DNA of 64,000 nucleotides from contig CAZGJZ010000003.1 in the NCBI GenBank assembly GCA_964525935.1, positions 1-64,000 on the forward strand. The letters run 5' to 3'. The notes under the pieces were generated by a model, which saw nothing but the letters and a program-made list of their open reading frames with translations, made no database searches and had not been told where the DNA came from. This document shows positions 1 to 9,053 of this stretch, piece after piece (positions within the stretch are counted from its first letter, which is position 1; each line of letters opens with the position of its first letter). Both the position numbers and the translations under genes were made by a program. The DNA is from UBA2377 sp964525935. Lineage in GTDB: Bacteria > Verrucomicrobiota > Verrucomicrobiia > Opitutales > Opitutaceae.

Positions 1-476
1 AGCCAAACAGACGGCCAAGATCTTCTTGGCGCCTGGTGCTGGGTAGCAGGTTTCTGATTTCATTTGTTTGTGGGGGGTGGTTTGTAGTTACCGGCTTGAA
101 GCCGGTTTCTGACCCAAGGTTAATCGGGTCAAAAGGCTCGAAGTTGTTAGGGTTAAAACCCTGTATCCGTTTTGCTTTTGGGCATGCTTTCGCTCGGGAA
201 GAGACACATGCAAAGAAGCACCGTGAGTCTGCTTGCGTTGGTAGATTACGTATTTAACTAGCTTTTAAAAAGCTAGTTACAATAGATATGAAACACGGCT
301 AGGCACGAATGGATTCAATCCATTCCGATGTCCGGTAGATAAAGCGGTTGATTTCATTAGGCGGGGGGAGGGGGTGGTTTTACGGTTAGCGGCGACTAGA
401 CGAACCCGTGTCCATCTTTTCCGGATGGACGAGAAAACATAGGCTGACTGATTGCAAGCCTTGTAGTTATGTATAT
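1..476. other. Intergenic region without a convincing gene
   Basis: This stretch holds no open frame with recognisable protein features. A 73-codon frame at 36..257 translates repeat-like, palindrome-rich DNA and is not credible. The G+C content is visibly lower than in the genes that follow. The notable content is the set of perfect short inverted repeats listed separately at 91..325. The region lies downstream of the minus-strand LacI gene, so it may carry that gene's transcription end, but no T-run after a hairpin is placed to prove this. Confidence 0.6.
91..325. repeat. Cluster of four short perfect palindromes
   Basis: Four perfect inverted repeats lie about 50-100 bp apart: 91..105 (ccggcttgaagccgg), 149..162 (agggttaaaaccct), 256..278 (11-bp arms around one base, core cttttaaaaag) and 307..325 (gaatggattcaatccattc). 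Each differs in sequence, but all are built around an AT-rich centre, most with a TTRAA or TTCAA core. This looks like a REP/BIME-type array of small stem-loops rather than a protein-binding site. No transposase gene is nearby. The family assignment is inference. Confidence 0.6.
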
Positions 477-1520
477 TCAGGCGATGATTTGGCGCGACTG
501 AGTCGAGGTCGCAATCAAGGAAGGGGAGATCGTAATTCCGATGCGGCCGCTAGCCTGGGGGTTTTCACAGCGCCAAATGAGGTGGTCGACGACTTTGCGG
601 ACAAGCGTGGGGAGGTTGATGTCGAGGGCTGCCGGCAGGTGGTCGAGGTTGTGATAAATGATGGGATTGTAGTTGCCCAAGATGACCTCGAAGTCCCGTT
701 CGGCCCGTAGCCCTGCTCCGCGCATGGCGCGGAAAAAGGCGCCGCAGAAGTGGTCCACGGGGATATAAAGTCCGGTGGGCCGGGGTGTGGTTTGAAAAAG
801 CCGGCGCGCCAGCTGGTCGCTTTCGTCGTGCGTCGGAGCGTGCTCCAAATAACTGATGCCGGGCTTGGCCTTGCCGAGGATGTTGAGGACGGTCAGCCCG
901 AGTTCTTTGGCGCGTTCGCCAAAGGCGTCGACCCGCCAGGCGACAGCGCTGTAGGAAGGATCCGTCGAGATGGCGGCGACGGTCTTGTGGCCGCGGCTAT
1001 GCAGGAAATCCGCGGCCATGCGGCCGTTGATGGTGTTGTCCGGCTCCACGTAGTCGCCGGGGTAGCCCGCGGTGCGGCGGGTCATGAACCAAGCATGGGG
1101 CACGTCGGCCAGCTTATGCATGCAGGCCGCGGAAGGCTCCATGCCTTGGATGATAACGCCGTCCAACTGCCGCTCGGTGAGGGCGCGGGGCAATTCATCC
1201 GGCGACTCGGAATAGAGCACCGAAAGATCGATGCGCTGGCGATCGTTGGAAGGCTGGACTTGGAGTAGCTGATCTTGGAACCAGTTGAGGTTTGGGTTCT
1301 TACGTGCACCGACGAACCAAACACCGATCTTCTTGGGCACGGCCAAACGGGACTTTGGCCCGCGGCGCCGGTGAAGAGGGGTGGGGGCGTAGTTGACGGC
1401 GGTCATCACGGCCTGCACCCGGGCGAGCCGGTCGGGCGCGACGAGATGCGGCTGGTTGATGACGCGAGAGACGGTGGCGGGGGAGACCTTGGCCTTGCGG
1501 GCGATATCGGCAATGAGCAT
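477..1520 (-). CDS. LacI family transcriptional regulator
   Basis: This 347-residue protein is a DNA-binding repressor of the LacI/GalR class. Residues 1-50 form the helix-turn-helix and hinge (ADIARKAKVSPATVSRVINQ). The rest is the periplasmic-binding-protein-like effector core, with segments such as LDGVIIQG and the HKTVAAIS strand typical of the family. The ATG at 1520 is supported because the HTH begins directly after it. It follows the sugar isomerase gene on the same strand after a 193-bp gap. A 15-bp palindrome 20 bp upstream of the start suggests autoregulation. Its effector is unknown; the flanking glycan genes make a mono- or oligosaccharide likely. It may also control the adjacent A1/B1 genes, which start less than 1.2 kb away (inference). 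Confidence 0.9.
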   Translation of the reverse strand: MLIADIARKAKVSPATVSRVINQPHLVAPDRLARVQAVMTAVNYAPTPLHRRRGPKSRLAVPKKIGVWFVGARKNPNLNWFQDQLLQVQPSNDRQRIDLSVLYSESPDELPRALTERQLDGVIIQGMEPSAACMHKLADVPHAWFMTRRTAGYPGDYVEPDNTINGRMAADFLHSRGHKTVAAISTDPSYSAVAWRVDAFGERAKELGLTVLNILGKAKPGISYLEHAPTHDESDQLARRLFQTTPRPTGLYIPVDHFCGAFFRAMRGAGLRAERDFEVILGNYNPIIYHNLDHLPAALDINLPTLVRKVVDHLIWRCENPQASGRIGITISPSLIATSTQSRQIIA

Positions 1521-1539
1521 GGGCGGGGGTGTGCCGTGA

Positions 1540-1554
1540 TTATTTCAGAAATAA
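1540..1554. promoter_or_regulatory. Candidate LacI-type operator
   Basis: The sequence ttatttcagaaataa is a perfect palindrome with 7-bp arms and an odd centre, lying 19 bp upstream of the LacI start codon. A second, looser inverted pair (tctgaaaa ... ttttcagg) follows at about 1557-1594. LacI-family operators are commonly odd- or even-centred palindromes next to the regulator's own gene, so autoregulation is a reasonable inference. No copy of the same site was noticed elsewhere in the window. Confidence 0.45.
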
Positions 1555-1713
1555 ACTCTGAAAATCACCTGATTGCCGTCAAGGGTTTTCAGGAAAACCC
1601 CGCTGCAGAGCCTGCCCAACGGTTCCATAAGTGGCCGGCAGGATTGAGTCCCGACCATCCTGCGGCAGTCAGAGATCCCCAGCCTGCGTGACTTGTCGCC
1701 GCGGGACGGGCGT

Positions 1714-2577
1714 TTAGCGCTTGGCGCGGCGCAAGGCTCGTTTCCACGCGCCGTCGTATTCCTCGCGGGCGCGAATGGTGTCCGGCCAGGCGGGCGGGCA
1801 GGTGCTGAGCTGGTAGCCGTGGCTGATGCCGAGTTCGGGGCAGACCCAGAGTTCGCCGCGCGGGCCGGGAGCTTCGAGCCAGAGCGTGAAGAGATCCTCC
1901 ACGAAAGGCAGGTAGTCCTTGAACTCAGGCGTAAGCTGGCCGCGGCCGTTGGTCACGGGCACCTGGCAATGCTGGCCGTTGAACGGGCGCAGATGGAAGA
2001 TGTGCGAGTGCTGGATGAGCTTTGGCCAGACGAGCAGGCGCGAGGAATAATCCTTCGGCTGCACGTGCTTGTTCACCGCGAGATGCGAGTGATCCCACGT
2101 CGTGGGGAGAAAGCGGCCGGTGGCCTTTTTGAAGAGGCGCGCGATCTCGGTGTATTTTTCCGGCGTTTCGGTCGCGGTGTCGCGGTGCGTCTCGATGTGG
2201 GCGCCCACGCCGAGCTCGTCGGAGAGCGCGATCACCTTCACGGCGAGCGCGGCGGCGACGGCCGGCGGCGTGTCGTGGTCGAGCAGCTGCACGTTCATGT
2301 AATGCACCCCGAGCGCGCGCTGCGCGAGGATCGAGGCGCGCGCCTGTTTGAGATTCGACCCGTCAAAACCGCCCATGATGCGCAGGCCAAGGCGATCCGC
2401 CAGCGTCTTGATTTCCGGATTTACGATGGCGGCGATGCCGTCGAAACCGCCTTCCTTCATGGCCTGCATTTTACGAGCAAGCGACCATTCGCGCTTGGCG
2501 CTCGGATAGCCGATTTGGGACCAGGGACTGGCGCATTGAACGAGACGCGGAGGGGATGACTTACGGGGTGTGGTCAT
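1714..2577 (-). CDS. Sugar phosphate isomerase/epimerase (xylose isomerase-like TIM barrel)
   Basis: This 287-residue protein looks like the AP-endonuclease-2/xylose-isomerase-like TIM barrel family, which isomerises or epimerises keto sugars using a divalent metal. Visible supports are the N-terminal strand followed by MQAMKEGGFDGIAAI, the GVGAHIETHRDT segment (an E and H near the C-end of a strand, as in the metal site), TTWDHSHLAVN, and HSHIFHLRPFNGQH carrying further histidines. No signal peptide is present, so it is cytoplasmic. The ATG at 2577 sits 88 bp from the divergent A1 gene, so the two may share a control region. The LacI gene follows downstream. The substrate cannot be read from the sequence. 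Confidence 0.8.
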   Translation of the reverse strand: MTTPRKSSPPRLVQCASPWSQIGYPSAKREWSLARKMQAMKEGGFDGIAAIVNPEIKTLADRLGLRIMGGFDGSNLKQARASILAQRALGVHYMNVQLLDHDTPPAVAAALAVKVIALSDELGVGAHIETHRDTATETPEKYTEIARLFKKATGRFLPTTWDHSHLAVNKHVQPKDYSSRLLVWPKLIQHSHIFHLRPFNGQHCQVPVTNGRGQLTPEFKDYLPFVEDLFTLWLEAPGPRGELWVCPELGISHGYQLSTCPPAWPDTIRAREEYDGAWKRALRRAKR

Positions 2578-2665
2578 AAAATTGAAAATTCAGGAAAAAT
2601 GCTGGTTGAAATACGAAAAAAAGCCAGCTCATGCTGCACCCTTCCGCTTAATCAGCCCCTTATTT
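2578..2665. promoter_or_regulatory. Divergent promoter region between isomerase and A1
   Basis: This AT-rich 88-bp gap separates the divergent isomerase (minus) and A1 (plus) genes, so it must hold promoters for both. It has A/T-rich runs (about 2580-2625) but no clearly recognisable -35/-10 pair. No Shine-Dalgarno motif stands in front of the A1 start. Confidence 0.4.
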
Positions 2666-4609
2666 ATGTCATTTAGGCAGGTATTCATTCGCGTCGCCAT
2701 GGTTGCGGTTTTTGCCGTGACGGCGGGCGAGGTGAGCGCTGCGGCGGGCTCCGTAACGTTGACCGATGCCGAGATCGCCCATCGCTTCCAGGAGCGCCGC
2801 GAAGCCGTGTTGTCGGCCTCGGCCGCGACCCTCGATCCAGCCGATCTCGCCAAGGGTGATTTTCTGGCGGTCGCCGTCGCGCTGTATCGTGGCGAACACC
2901 GCGAAACCGCCCTGGCCCGCCTCGCCAAGCTCAACGAGCCCATGCCCACGGCCAACATGTTTTGGACCTACCCGATGGCGACGGTCATGATGGCGGGTGA
3001 ACGCGGCCTCGACGACGCCAGCCGCGCGCGCATCGCCGAGCTTTGGAAAATCTACTGGCCCAACCGCGGCGACACCGAGAACCACTGGGCGATGTATTAC
3101 GCCAGCATGTATCTGGCGGCGCAGGCGTATCCCGGCGCCGGTCCGGAGCACTGGTTCAACGGCAAATCCTCCGCTGAACTCATGGCCGAGGCCCGTGCCT
3201 ACCTGGAGCATTGGATGTGGGTTACGACCAGCTACGGTCAGGGCGAATACGACTCTCCGAGCTACATTCAGGAATACATCATCCCGATGGCCCTGCTTGC
3301 CGGTTGGTCGAAGGATCCGGTCTTCCGCCAGAAGGCGCGGATGATGCTCGACTATGTTATCTACGATTACGCCGTGGAGAATGTTAACGGCACCTACGGC
3401 GGTGCGCACAGCCGCGTTTATCCGAAGCAAATCATCGCGCCCGGCAACACGCCCGTCGCCGCCATCGGCTGGCTGCTCTTTGGTTTTGGCCAGCAGATCG
3501 CCGATCCCGCCAACACCGTGCTGGCGCTCAGCGGCTACACCCCGCCGCCCATCCTTGAACGCATCGCCCGCGACGACGCGCACCGGCCCTACGTCGAGCG
3601 CGAACTCAAGCGCACGCGCTGGCGCATGCGCAACGCCGGGCCGCAATCCTTCGTCATCGGCGACAAGCGCACGATCCCCGTCTACAAATACAGCTACGTT
3701 GACCGCGACTTCGTCCTTGGCTCCTCGCAAGGCGGCCTGCTCCAACCCATCCAGCAGCTGACTTGGAGTCTCGACTGGCGCCGCGGTGACGACCAACCCG
3801 TCCCGACCGCCGCCAACACGTTCTTTGCCACGCAGCCTTACTCGTCGCCCTTCGAAGGCACGATGTTCTTTGGCGGCGACTGGGATACGATCACCGATCT
3901 CATCGCGCGTTCCAAGGCCGACTACGATTCCGAGGACAAGCTCCCCAGCGGCTCGCCCTACGAGCAGATTTTCCAACACGGCACCGCGCTCATCGCGCTC
4001 TACGACATGCCGGCCGGCAACCGCTTCCCGCACGTCACGACCTTTTTCTCGCGCGACCTCGTCAACACCGCCGAGGATGCGTCCGGCTGGATCTTCGCGC
4101 AAGGCGGCCCCGTCTACATCGCCTACCGGCCCTTCGCCCCCGGCGTTTGGAAAAGTAACGACTGGACCGGCCTGCTCGCCCGCGATGTGAAGGGCTTCAT
4201 CGGCGCCGGCTTCGACAAATGGGGCGCCGGCAGCCGCTGCTACGTGAGCGATTCCCTGCGCAACGGCTACGTCGTCCAAGTCGCGCCCGTCCGCGACTAC
4301 GCTTCCTTCGAGGCCTTCAAGACCGCCGTGCGCGCGCTCCCGTTGAAATTCTCCACCACCGCCGCGCCCGAGGCTACGTTCACCGCACTCGATGGCAGCG
4401 TGCTCCGCGCCCGTTACGGCGACACCCCTTCCGTCAATGGCACCGAGGTGGACTACGCCAACTGGCCGCTCTTCGACGGCCCGTTTGCCCGCGAGGAACG
4501 CGGCAGCCAGCGCCTCGACCTCCGCTACGGTGGCGAACGCTACTTCCTCGATTTCACGAAACCGCTCATTCAGGAAACCGCGACCGCCGGCTCCGGCGCC
4601 CAGCCATGA
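2666..4609 (+). CDS. Secreted family-A protein (copy A1), putative alpha/alpha-toroid polysaccharide lyase
   Basis: This 647-residue protein has a Sec signal peptide (MSFRQVFIRVAMVAVFAVTA, cleavage near SAAA). An upstream in-frame start at 2570 would bury the signal sequence, so ATG 2666 is preferred. The N-terminal two thirds are helical and rich in aromatic residues; the C-terminal third looks beta-rich. It is the divergent member of three paralogues here. All share R-G-D-T-E-N-H-W-A-M-Y-Y (Asn139-His140 in this copy), then G-Q-G-E and a Tyr (Tyr200) exactly 60 residues after the His, then EY-x-IPM. An Asn-His pair followed by a catalytic Tyr 55-60 residues later recalls alpha/alpha-toroid lyases such as PL17. 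That is an analogy, not an identification. Its stop overlaps the B1 start (ATGA), so the two are probably translationally coupled. Confidence 0.7.
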   Translation: MSFRQVFIRVAMVAVFAVTAGEVSAAAGSVTLTDAEIAHRFQERREAVLSASAATLDPADLAKGDFLAVAVALYRGEHRETALARLAKLNEPMPTANMFWTYPMATVMMAGERGLDDASRARIAELWKIYWPNRGDTENHWAMYYASMYLAAQAYPGAGPEHWFNGKSSAELMAEARAYLEHWMWVTTSYGQGEYDSPSYIQEYIIPMALLAGWSKDPVFRQKARMMLDYVIYDYAVENVNGTYGGAHSRVYPKQIIAPGNTPVAAIGWLLFGFGQQIADPANTVLALSGYTPPPILERIARDDAHRPYVERELKRTRWRMRNAGPQSFVIGDKRTIPVYKYSYVDRDFVLGSSQGGLLQPIQQLTWSLDWRRGDDQPVPTAANTFFATQPYSSPFEGTMFFGGDWDTITDLIARSKADYDSEDKLPSGSPYEQIFQHGTALIALYDMPAGNRFPHVTTFFSRDLVNTAEDASGWIFAQGGPVYIAYRPFAPGVWKSNDWTGLLARDVKGFIGAGFDKWGAGSRCYVSDSLRNGYVVQVAPVRDYASFEAFKTAVRALPLKFSTTAAPEATFTALDGSVLRARYGDTPSVNGTEVDYANWPLFDGPFAREERGSQRLDLRYGGERYFLDFTKPLIQETATAGSGAQP

Positions 4610-5652
4610 ACGCCCGGATTGCCCTCTTCGTTTCCCTCGCCGCCTTGGGTGGTATCACCGCTGGTGCGGCGGCCCCTTCGGTTCCGGCGGCGCCCGCCCA
4701 CCGGCTCTACGCCGCCGTGGCGATGACCAAGGCGCAGAAAAACAGCTCCACGCCGACCGACTCCGGCATTTACGTCCGCGATGAAAAAGGCCAGTGGGCC
4801 ATTTTCGGCCCGCGCGTCCTCGGCATCGCCGGCATCACGATGCAGCCCGGCACGGATGGCCGCGTCATTCTCCTCGCCGCCGCCGACGGCGTCTTGCGCA
4901 GCACCGATGGCGGCAAGAGCTGGCGCCGCACCACCGGCTGGGACGTCGCTGATGTGCGCGGCTTTGCCTTCAATCCCGCCAACGCCGACGAAGTCTATGC
5001 CACCACCTGCTGGGGCCCGCTCCGCTCCACGGACGGCGGCGCCACGTGGAGTCTCGCGCAAGCCGGCCTCAATCATCTCTACTGCCAAGCCGTCGTCGCC
5101 GACGTGGCCCGCCCCGGCCGCGTGCTCCTCGGCACCGAAGACGGCATCTATCTTTCCACCGACGGAGCGAAGACCTGGGCGCGCACGGATTTCCCGCTCG
5201 TTTCGGTTCTCCGCATCGCACAAAGCCCCGCCGATCCGCGCGTGTTGCTCGCCGGCACGCAAGGCCGCGGCGCCTGGCTCTCGCGCGACAGCGGCGAAAC
5301 GTGGACGGCGGTCGATCCCGCCACGGCCAAGGCCAATCTCTACGCGACCGCCATCGATCGTCGCGACGCCCAGCGCCTCGCGCTCGGCGGCTGGGGCGTG
5401 GGCGTGCGCGTTTCCGCTGACGGCGGCAAAACGTGGACCGACCGCACCGCCGGCCTGCCGGTGAAAAACGTTTTCGTCCTCGCCTTCGATCCCGACACCC
5501 AGGGCCGTCTCTGGGCGTCGACCTTCGAGGAAGGCACTTATTATTCCGACGACCTTGGCCTGACCTGGCAGGACGGCGGACTCTACGGCGGCTACGGTTC
5601 CGACTATGCCTTTCTGCCGGTGCCGGCCTCGGCCGCGACCGCTCCGCGCTGA
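4606..5652 (+). CDS. Secreted Asp-box beta-propeller protein (copy B1)
   Basis: This 348-residue protein has a Sec signal peptide (about residues 1-23, ALGGITAGAAA). Six Asp-box motifs of the form S-x-D-x-G-x-T-W follow at regular spacing: STDGGKSW, STDGGATW, STDGAKTW, SRDSGETW, SADGGKTW and SDDLGLTW. This pattern marks a BNR/sialidase-like or VPS10/Ycf48-like beta-propeller. No sialidase catalytic arginine triad or Glu/Tyr pair could be picked out, so a binding or scaffold role is as likely as catalysis. The ATG overlaps the A1 stop by four bases. The true start is the internal ATG, since the longer frame upstream lies over the A1 coding sequence. Paralogues B2 and B3 lie downstream. Confidence 0.75.
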   Translation: MNARIALFVSLAALGGITAGAAAPSVPAAPAHRLYAAVAMTKAQKNSSTPTDSGIYVRDEKGQWAIFGPRVLGIAGITMQPGTDGRVILLAAADGVLRSTDGGKSWRRTTGWDVADVRGFAFNPANADEVYATTCWGPLRSTDGGATWSLAQAGLNHLYCQAVVADVARPGRVLLGTEDGIYLSTDGAKTWARTDFPLVSVLRIAQSPADPRVLLAGTQGRGAWLSRDSGETWTAVDPATAKANLYATAIDRRDAQRLALGGWGVGVRVSADGGKTWTDRTAGLPVKNVFVLAFDPDTQGRLWASTFEEGTYYSDDLGLTWQDGGLYGGYGSDYAFLPVPASAATAPR

Positions 5653-5727
5653 GTGATTGTTCGTTCCCGTTTCGCGTCTCTCTCCGTTTCGTTTTTGCTT
5701 TCGCTCTTAGTTTAACTCTTCACCGCC

Positions 5728-8193
5728 GTGTCTGCCCAATCATTCGTCAATTCCGCCTCGTGGATCTGGTCCGCCGAGGGTTCCCATAGTGCGCCCGCGC
5801 CCAAAGACGCGACGCCTTCGCACTACCAGGTGCGCTACTTCCGCCGCACGTTCACGGTCGCCGATCCTGCGAAGGCCGCGCTCACCGTCGATCTCTCTGC
5901 CGACAGTCGCTACCTGTTTTTCTGCAACGGCGTTTTCATCGGCCGCGGCCCGGCGAAGGGCGACGTCAACCATCACTTCTTCGACACGTTCAAGCTCACG
6001 CCGCACCTGCGCAAGGGCCGCAATGTCCTCGCCGCGATCGTCCTCGACATGTCGCGCGTCGCCCATCGCCCCGCGCTGCTCGGTCCGCCATGCTCGGTTA
6101 TCACTTACACCGGCGGCTTCGTCCTCGAAGGCGCGCTGACCACCAAGTCCGGCAAGATCATCGAGGACCTGCGCACCGACGCCACGTGGCGCGTCGCGGT
6201 CGACAAGGCCCACCGTTTCCAAAACGAGAACACCACCTTTGAAGGTTACCTCGGTTACTTCGAGCACCGCCTCTCGTCGCTCATCCCCGCCGGCTGGAAC
6301 ACCGTCAAGTTCGACGACTCCGCGTGGCAGCCCGCGCACCTGCTCTTCAAGGCCGAGCTCCTCGAAAACCGCCGCGATCCCGCGAGCCCCTACGGCCTCA
6401 TCCCGCGCATGATTCCGATGCTGGAGGAAGGTGAGCCCGAGTCGTTCCCCGACGCCTACGTCAGCGGTGGCGGCGAGGTTTCCCCGGCGTGGAAAAAACT
6501 CCTCGCGCAAGACACTGCGCTCACGCTCAAGCCCGGCACGAAGGTCGATCTCGTCCTCGATATGGGGGTGCTCACGACCGCGTTTCCGCACCTCGTCGTC
6601 CGCGGCGGCGCGGGCAGCACCGTGCGTCTCACTTACGCCGAGGCCCTGCGCCTCCGCTGGGACACGCCCGGCGCCAAGCTCCTCGGCAAGCAGCAGTCGC
6701 TCGCCAATCTCGCCTCGCACTTCGCCGACGAGAGCCGCGGCTGGACCTTCGACCGCCGCGGCCAGGTCACCGGCTGGTGCGACATCTGGGAACCCGCCGG
6801 CGGCACTGGCGACGAAATCTTCGAGCCGCTCCACTGGCGCGCGTTCCGTTACGTCGGCCTGCAAATCACCGTCGGCAAAAAGCCGCTCACGCTTCGCACC
6901 GTTGCGCAGCGTTTCACCGCGTATCCCTACAAGGTGAAGGCGAAGTTCAAGTCCTCCGACGCCGCGCTCGACAAGATCTGGACCGTCGGCCTGCACACGA
7001 TGCGCATGTGTTCGCACGAGACGTTCGAGGACTGTCCGCACTACGAACAGATGCAGTATGCCGGCGACACGATGATCACGTCGAAGCTGGCGATGTATAC
7101 CACCGGAGATTACCGCCTCAGCCGCCAGGCGCTCTATCATTTCGACTGGTCGCGCCTCTCCGACGGCCTCACGCAGGCCCGCTTCCCGTCGCGCCTCGTG
7201 CAGATTATTCCCGCGTGGAGCATCCACTGGATCACCAACATCAAGGACTACTTCTTCTGCACCAACGACCGCGCCACCGTGCAGGATTTGTTGCCCGGTA
7301 TCCGCGCTGTGCTCGACTGGTATCGCCGCCACACGAACGACGCCGGCCTGCCCGCCAAGATGCCGTTCTGGAACATCACCGACTGGTGCCCGTGGTGGCC
7401 GCGCGGCGTTGTCCCCGGCGCCGACACCGGCGCGACCTGCATTCACGCTGCGCAATACATCAACGCCCTCGATGAGGCTGCGCTGCTGCTCCGCCACTTC
7501 GACCGCGCCGCCGAGGCCGATGCGCTCACGCTCGAGGCCGCCGATCTCCGCGCCAAGGCCCACGCGCTTTTCTGGTCCGAGAGCGAAGGTCTTTACTTCG
7601 ACCGCCCCGGCGGTCCCGAGGTCAGCCAATACGGCAACGCCTGGGCCATCGTCGCCGGTTTTGCCGGCGAACGCGAACGCGCCATCATCATGCGCCGGTT
7701 CCCCAACGACCCGAAACTCGCGCCCGGCTCGTTCTTCTGGATGCACACCGGCTTCACCGCCCTCGCGAAATCCGGCCGCTACGACGACATGCCGCAACAT
7801 CTCGGTCCGTGGCACGAGTCGGTCGGCTACGGTCTCTCGACGTTCGTCGAGGAAAACAGCTACTGGCGCTCGCTCTGCCACGCGTGGTCCGCGCATCCCG
7901 TGCTCGAGTTCCAGCAGCGCATCCTCGGCGTTACCGCCACCGAGCCCGGCTTCGCCCGCATCGCCATCGCTCCGAACCTCTGCGGCCTCACGCACGCCTC
8001 CGGCAGTGTCTGCACGCCGCACGGCATGATCGAGGTCGCCTGGCGTGTCGCCGATGGAAAATTCCACCTCACCGTCACCAAGCCCGCCGCCATCGCCGCC
8101 ACCGTGCGTGCGCCCGACGGCACGACGTGCGAGTTCACCGCCGCCCGCTTCGAGAAAACCTTCCCGTCACCCTCTTCCATTTCCCGCGCATGA
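5728..8193 (+). CDS. Alpha-L-rhamnosidase, GH78 family
   Basis: This 821-residue enzyme would release terminal alpha-L-rhamnose from oligosaccharides. The N-terminus (ASWIWSAEG, then YFRRTFTV and a jelly-roll region with LSADSRYLFFCNG) matches the beta-sandwich start of GH78. The (alpha/alpha)6 barrel follows, with DCPHYEQMQYAGD; Glu440 is the expected general acid. The C-terminal beta domain (PGFARIAIAPNL) is also typical. No signal peptide is present, so it should act in the cytoplasm on imported fragments. The start is GTG at 5728, chosen because the WIW motif follows closely. It opens a three-gene run with ATGA overlaps (DUF6807, PLP enzyme), 75 bp after B1. It is distantly paralogous to the GH78 at 50731-53076. 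Confidence 0.88.
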   Translation: MSAQSFVNSASWIWSAEGSHSAPAPKDATPSHYQVRYFRRTFTVADPAKAALTVDLSADSRYLFFCNGVFIGRGPAKGDVNHHFFDTFKLTPHLRKGRNVLAAIVLDMSRVAHRPALLGPPCSVITYTGGFVLEGALTTKSGKIIEDLRTDATWRVAVDKAHRFQNENTTFEGYLGYFEHRLSSLIPAGWNTVKFDDSAWQPAHLLFKAELLENRRDPASPYGLIPRMIPMLEEGEPESFPDAYVSGGGEVSPAWKKLLAQDTALTLKPGTKVDLVLDMGVLTTAFPHLVVRGGAGSTVRLTYAEALRLRWDTPGAKLLGKQQSLANLASHFADESRGWTFDRRGQVTGWCDIWEPAGGTGDEIFEPLHWRAFRYVGLQITVGKKPLTLRTVAQRFTAYPYKVKAKFKSSDAALDKIWTVGLHTMRMCSHETFEDCPHYEQMQYAGDTMITSKLAMYTTGDYRLSRQALYHFDWSRLSDGLTQARFPSRLVQIIPAWSIHWITNIKDYFFCTNDRATVQDLLPGIRAVLDWYRRHTNDAGLPAKMPFWNITDWCPWWPRGVVPGADTGATCIHAAQYINALDEAALLLRHFDRAAEADALTLEAADLRAKAHALFWSESEGLYFDRPGGPEVSQYGNAWAIVAGFAGERERAIIMRRFPNDPKLAPGSFFWMHTGFTALAKSGRYDDMPQHLGPWHESVGYGLSTFVEENSYWRSLCHAWSAHPVLEFQQRILGVTATEPGFARIAIAPNLCGLTHASGSVCTPHGMIEVAWRVADGKFHLTVTKPAAIAATVRAPDGTTCEFTAARFEKTFPSPSSISRA

Positions 8194-9053
8194 GTTCCCT
8201 CCGCCTCCAACACGAAACCGGCCGCGCCGTTTCCCTCTTCCATTCCGACGGCTTGCTCACGCGCTACGTCTACGCGCCCGAGACCGCCGCCAACGAGTCG
8301 CCGAAACCGTATTTTCATCCGGTCAACTCGCTCGCCGGCGACACGCTCACGAACTTCCGCCCCAACGATCACCCGTGGCACCACGCGCTCAGCTTCACGC
8401 TGAACAACGTTTCCGGCGCCAATTTCTGGGGCGGCCCGACGTGTCTCAAGCCCGATGGCTACAAGTGGCGCGACGATCACGGCGTGCAGCAGCACCTCGC
8501 GTGGACGAAGCTCGAGGCCGCCGGCTCGACCGCGACCCTCGCGCATTCGCTCGAATGGCGGAGATTGCATGAAACAATCTTCCGCGAAGAGCGGTCGCTG
8601 CAGATCGACGTGAATTTCGCCGCCCGCTCCTGGTCCCTGCATTGGCGCAGCCAGCTCACCAACGTGAGCGGCCGCGTGCTTTCGCTTGGCAACCCCGCCT
8701 CCAACGGCGGCCTCGCCGGCTCGCACTACACGGGCCTCCAGTTCCGCGGTGCGCGCGAGCTGCTCGACGACCATCTCGATCCCACGATCAAGATCACGGC
8801 CGAGGGCGGCCTCGAGGGCATCCCCGCCGTGCACGGCGCCCGCGCCCGCTGGATGGAATGGCATGGTCAGCTTGATGAAACGCTCCATCGCGTTATCATT
8901 CGTTTCGAAAACAACTCCGGTCCGCTCCACTGGTTCGTGCGTCGCAACTACCCGCTCGCCGCGCTGCCCGTGCAGTTCGACCAAAACCACGAGATCGCCG
9001 TCGGCGGCGGACTCAACCTCGACCACACCCTCACCTTTACTTCGCTCTCATGA
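8190..9053 (+). CDS. DUF6807 (PmoA-like) protein
   Basis: This 287-residue protein has the hallmarks of the DUF6807/PmoA-like family common in Verrucomicrobia, Planctomycetes and Bacteroidetes glycan loci: YFHPVNSLAGDTLTNFRPND near the start, followed by the HPWHHAL motif, then FWGGPT and a C-terminal beta-rich half with NPASNGGLAGSHYTGLQFRG. The fold is expected to be beta-rich. No enzymatic activity is established for the family as far as I know. No signal peptide is visible. It is coupled to the preceding GH78 by an ATGA overlap and to the following PLP enzyme the same way, so all three are probably made from one transcript. Confidence 0.8.
   Translation: MSSLRLQHETGRAVSLFHSDGLLTRYVYAPETAANESPKPYFHPVNSLAGDTLTNFRPNDHPWHHALSFTLNNVSGANFWGGPTCLKPDGYKWRDDHGVQQHLAWTKLEAAGSTATLAHSLEWRRLHETIFREERSLQIDVNFAARSWSLHWRSQLTNVSGRVLSLGNPASNGGLAGSHYTGLQFRGARELLDDHLDPTIKITAEGGLEGIPAVHGARARWMEWHGQLDETLHRVIIRFENNSGPLHWFVRRNYPLAALPVQFDQNHEIAVGGGLNLDHTLTFTSLS

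Noticed and set aside
36..257. A 73-codon open frame at the window start
   Set aside because: It runs through palindromic, repeat-like DNA and has no protein-like features.
2669..4279. A 536-codon open frame on the minus strand
   Set aside because: It is opposite A1, whose paralogues confirm the plus-strand reading.
4606..5652. Sialidase assignment for the Asp-box proteins
   Set aside because: Asp boxes are present but the arginine triad and catalytic Glu/Tyr of sialidases could not be located.
5740..8067. A 775-codon open frame on the minus strand
   Set aside because: It lies opposite the GH78 gene, which has clear motifs, and its translation has no recognisable features.
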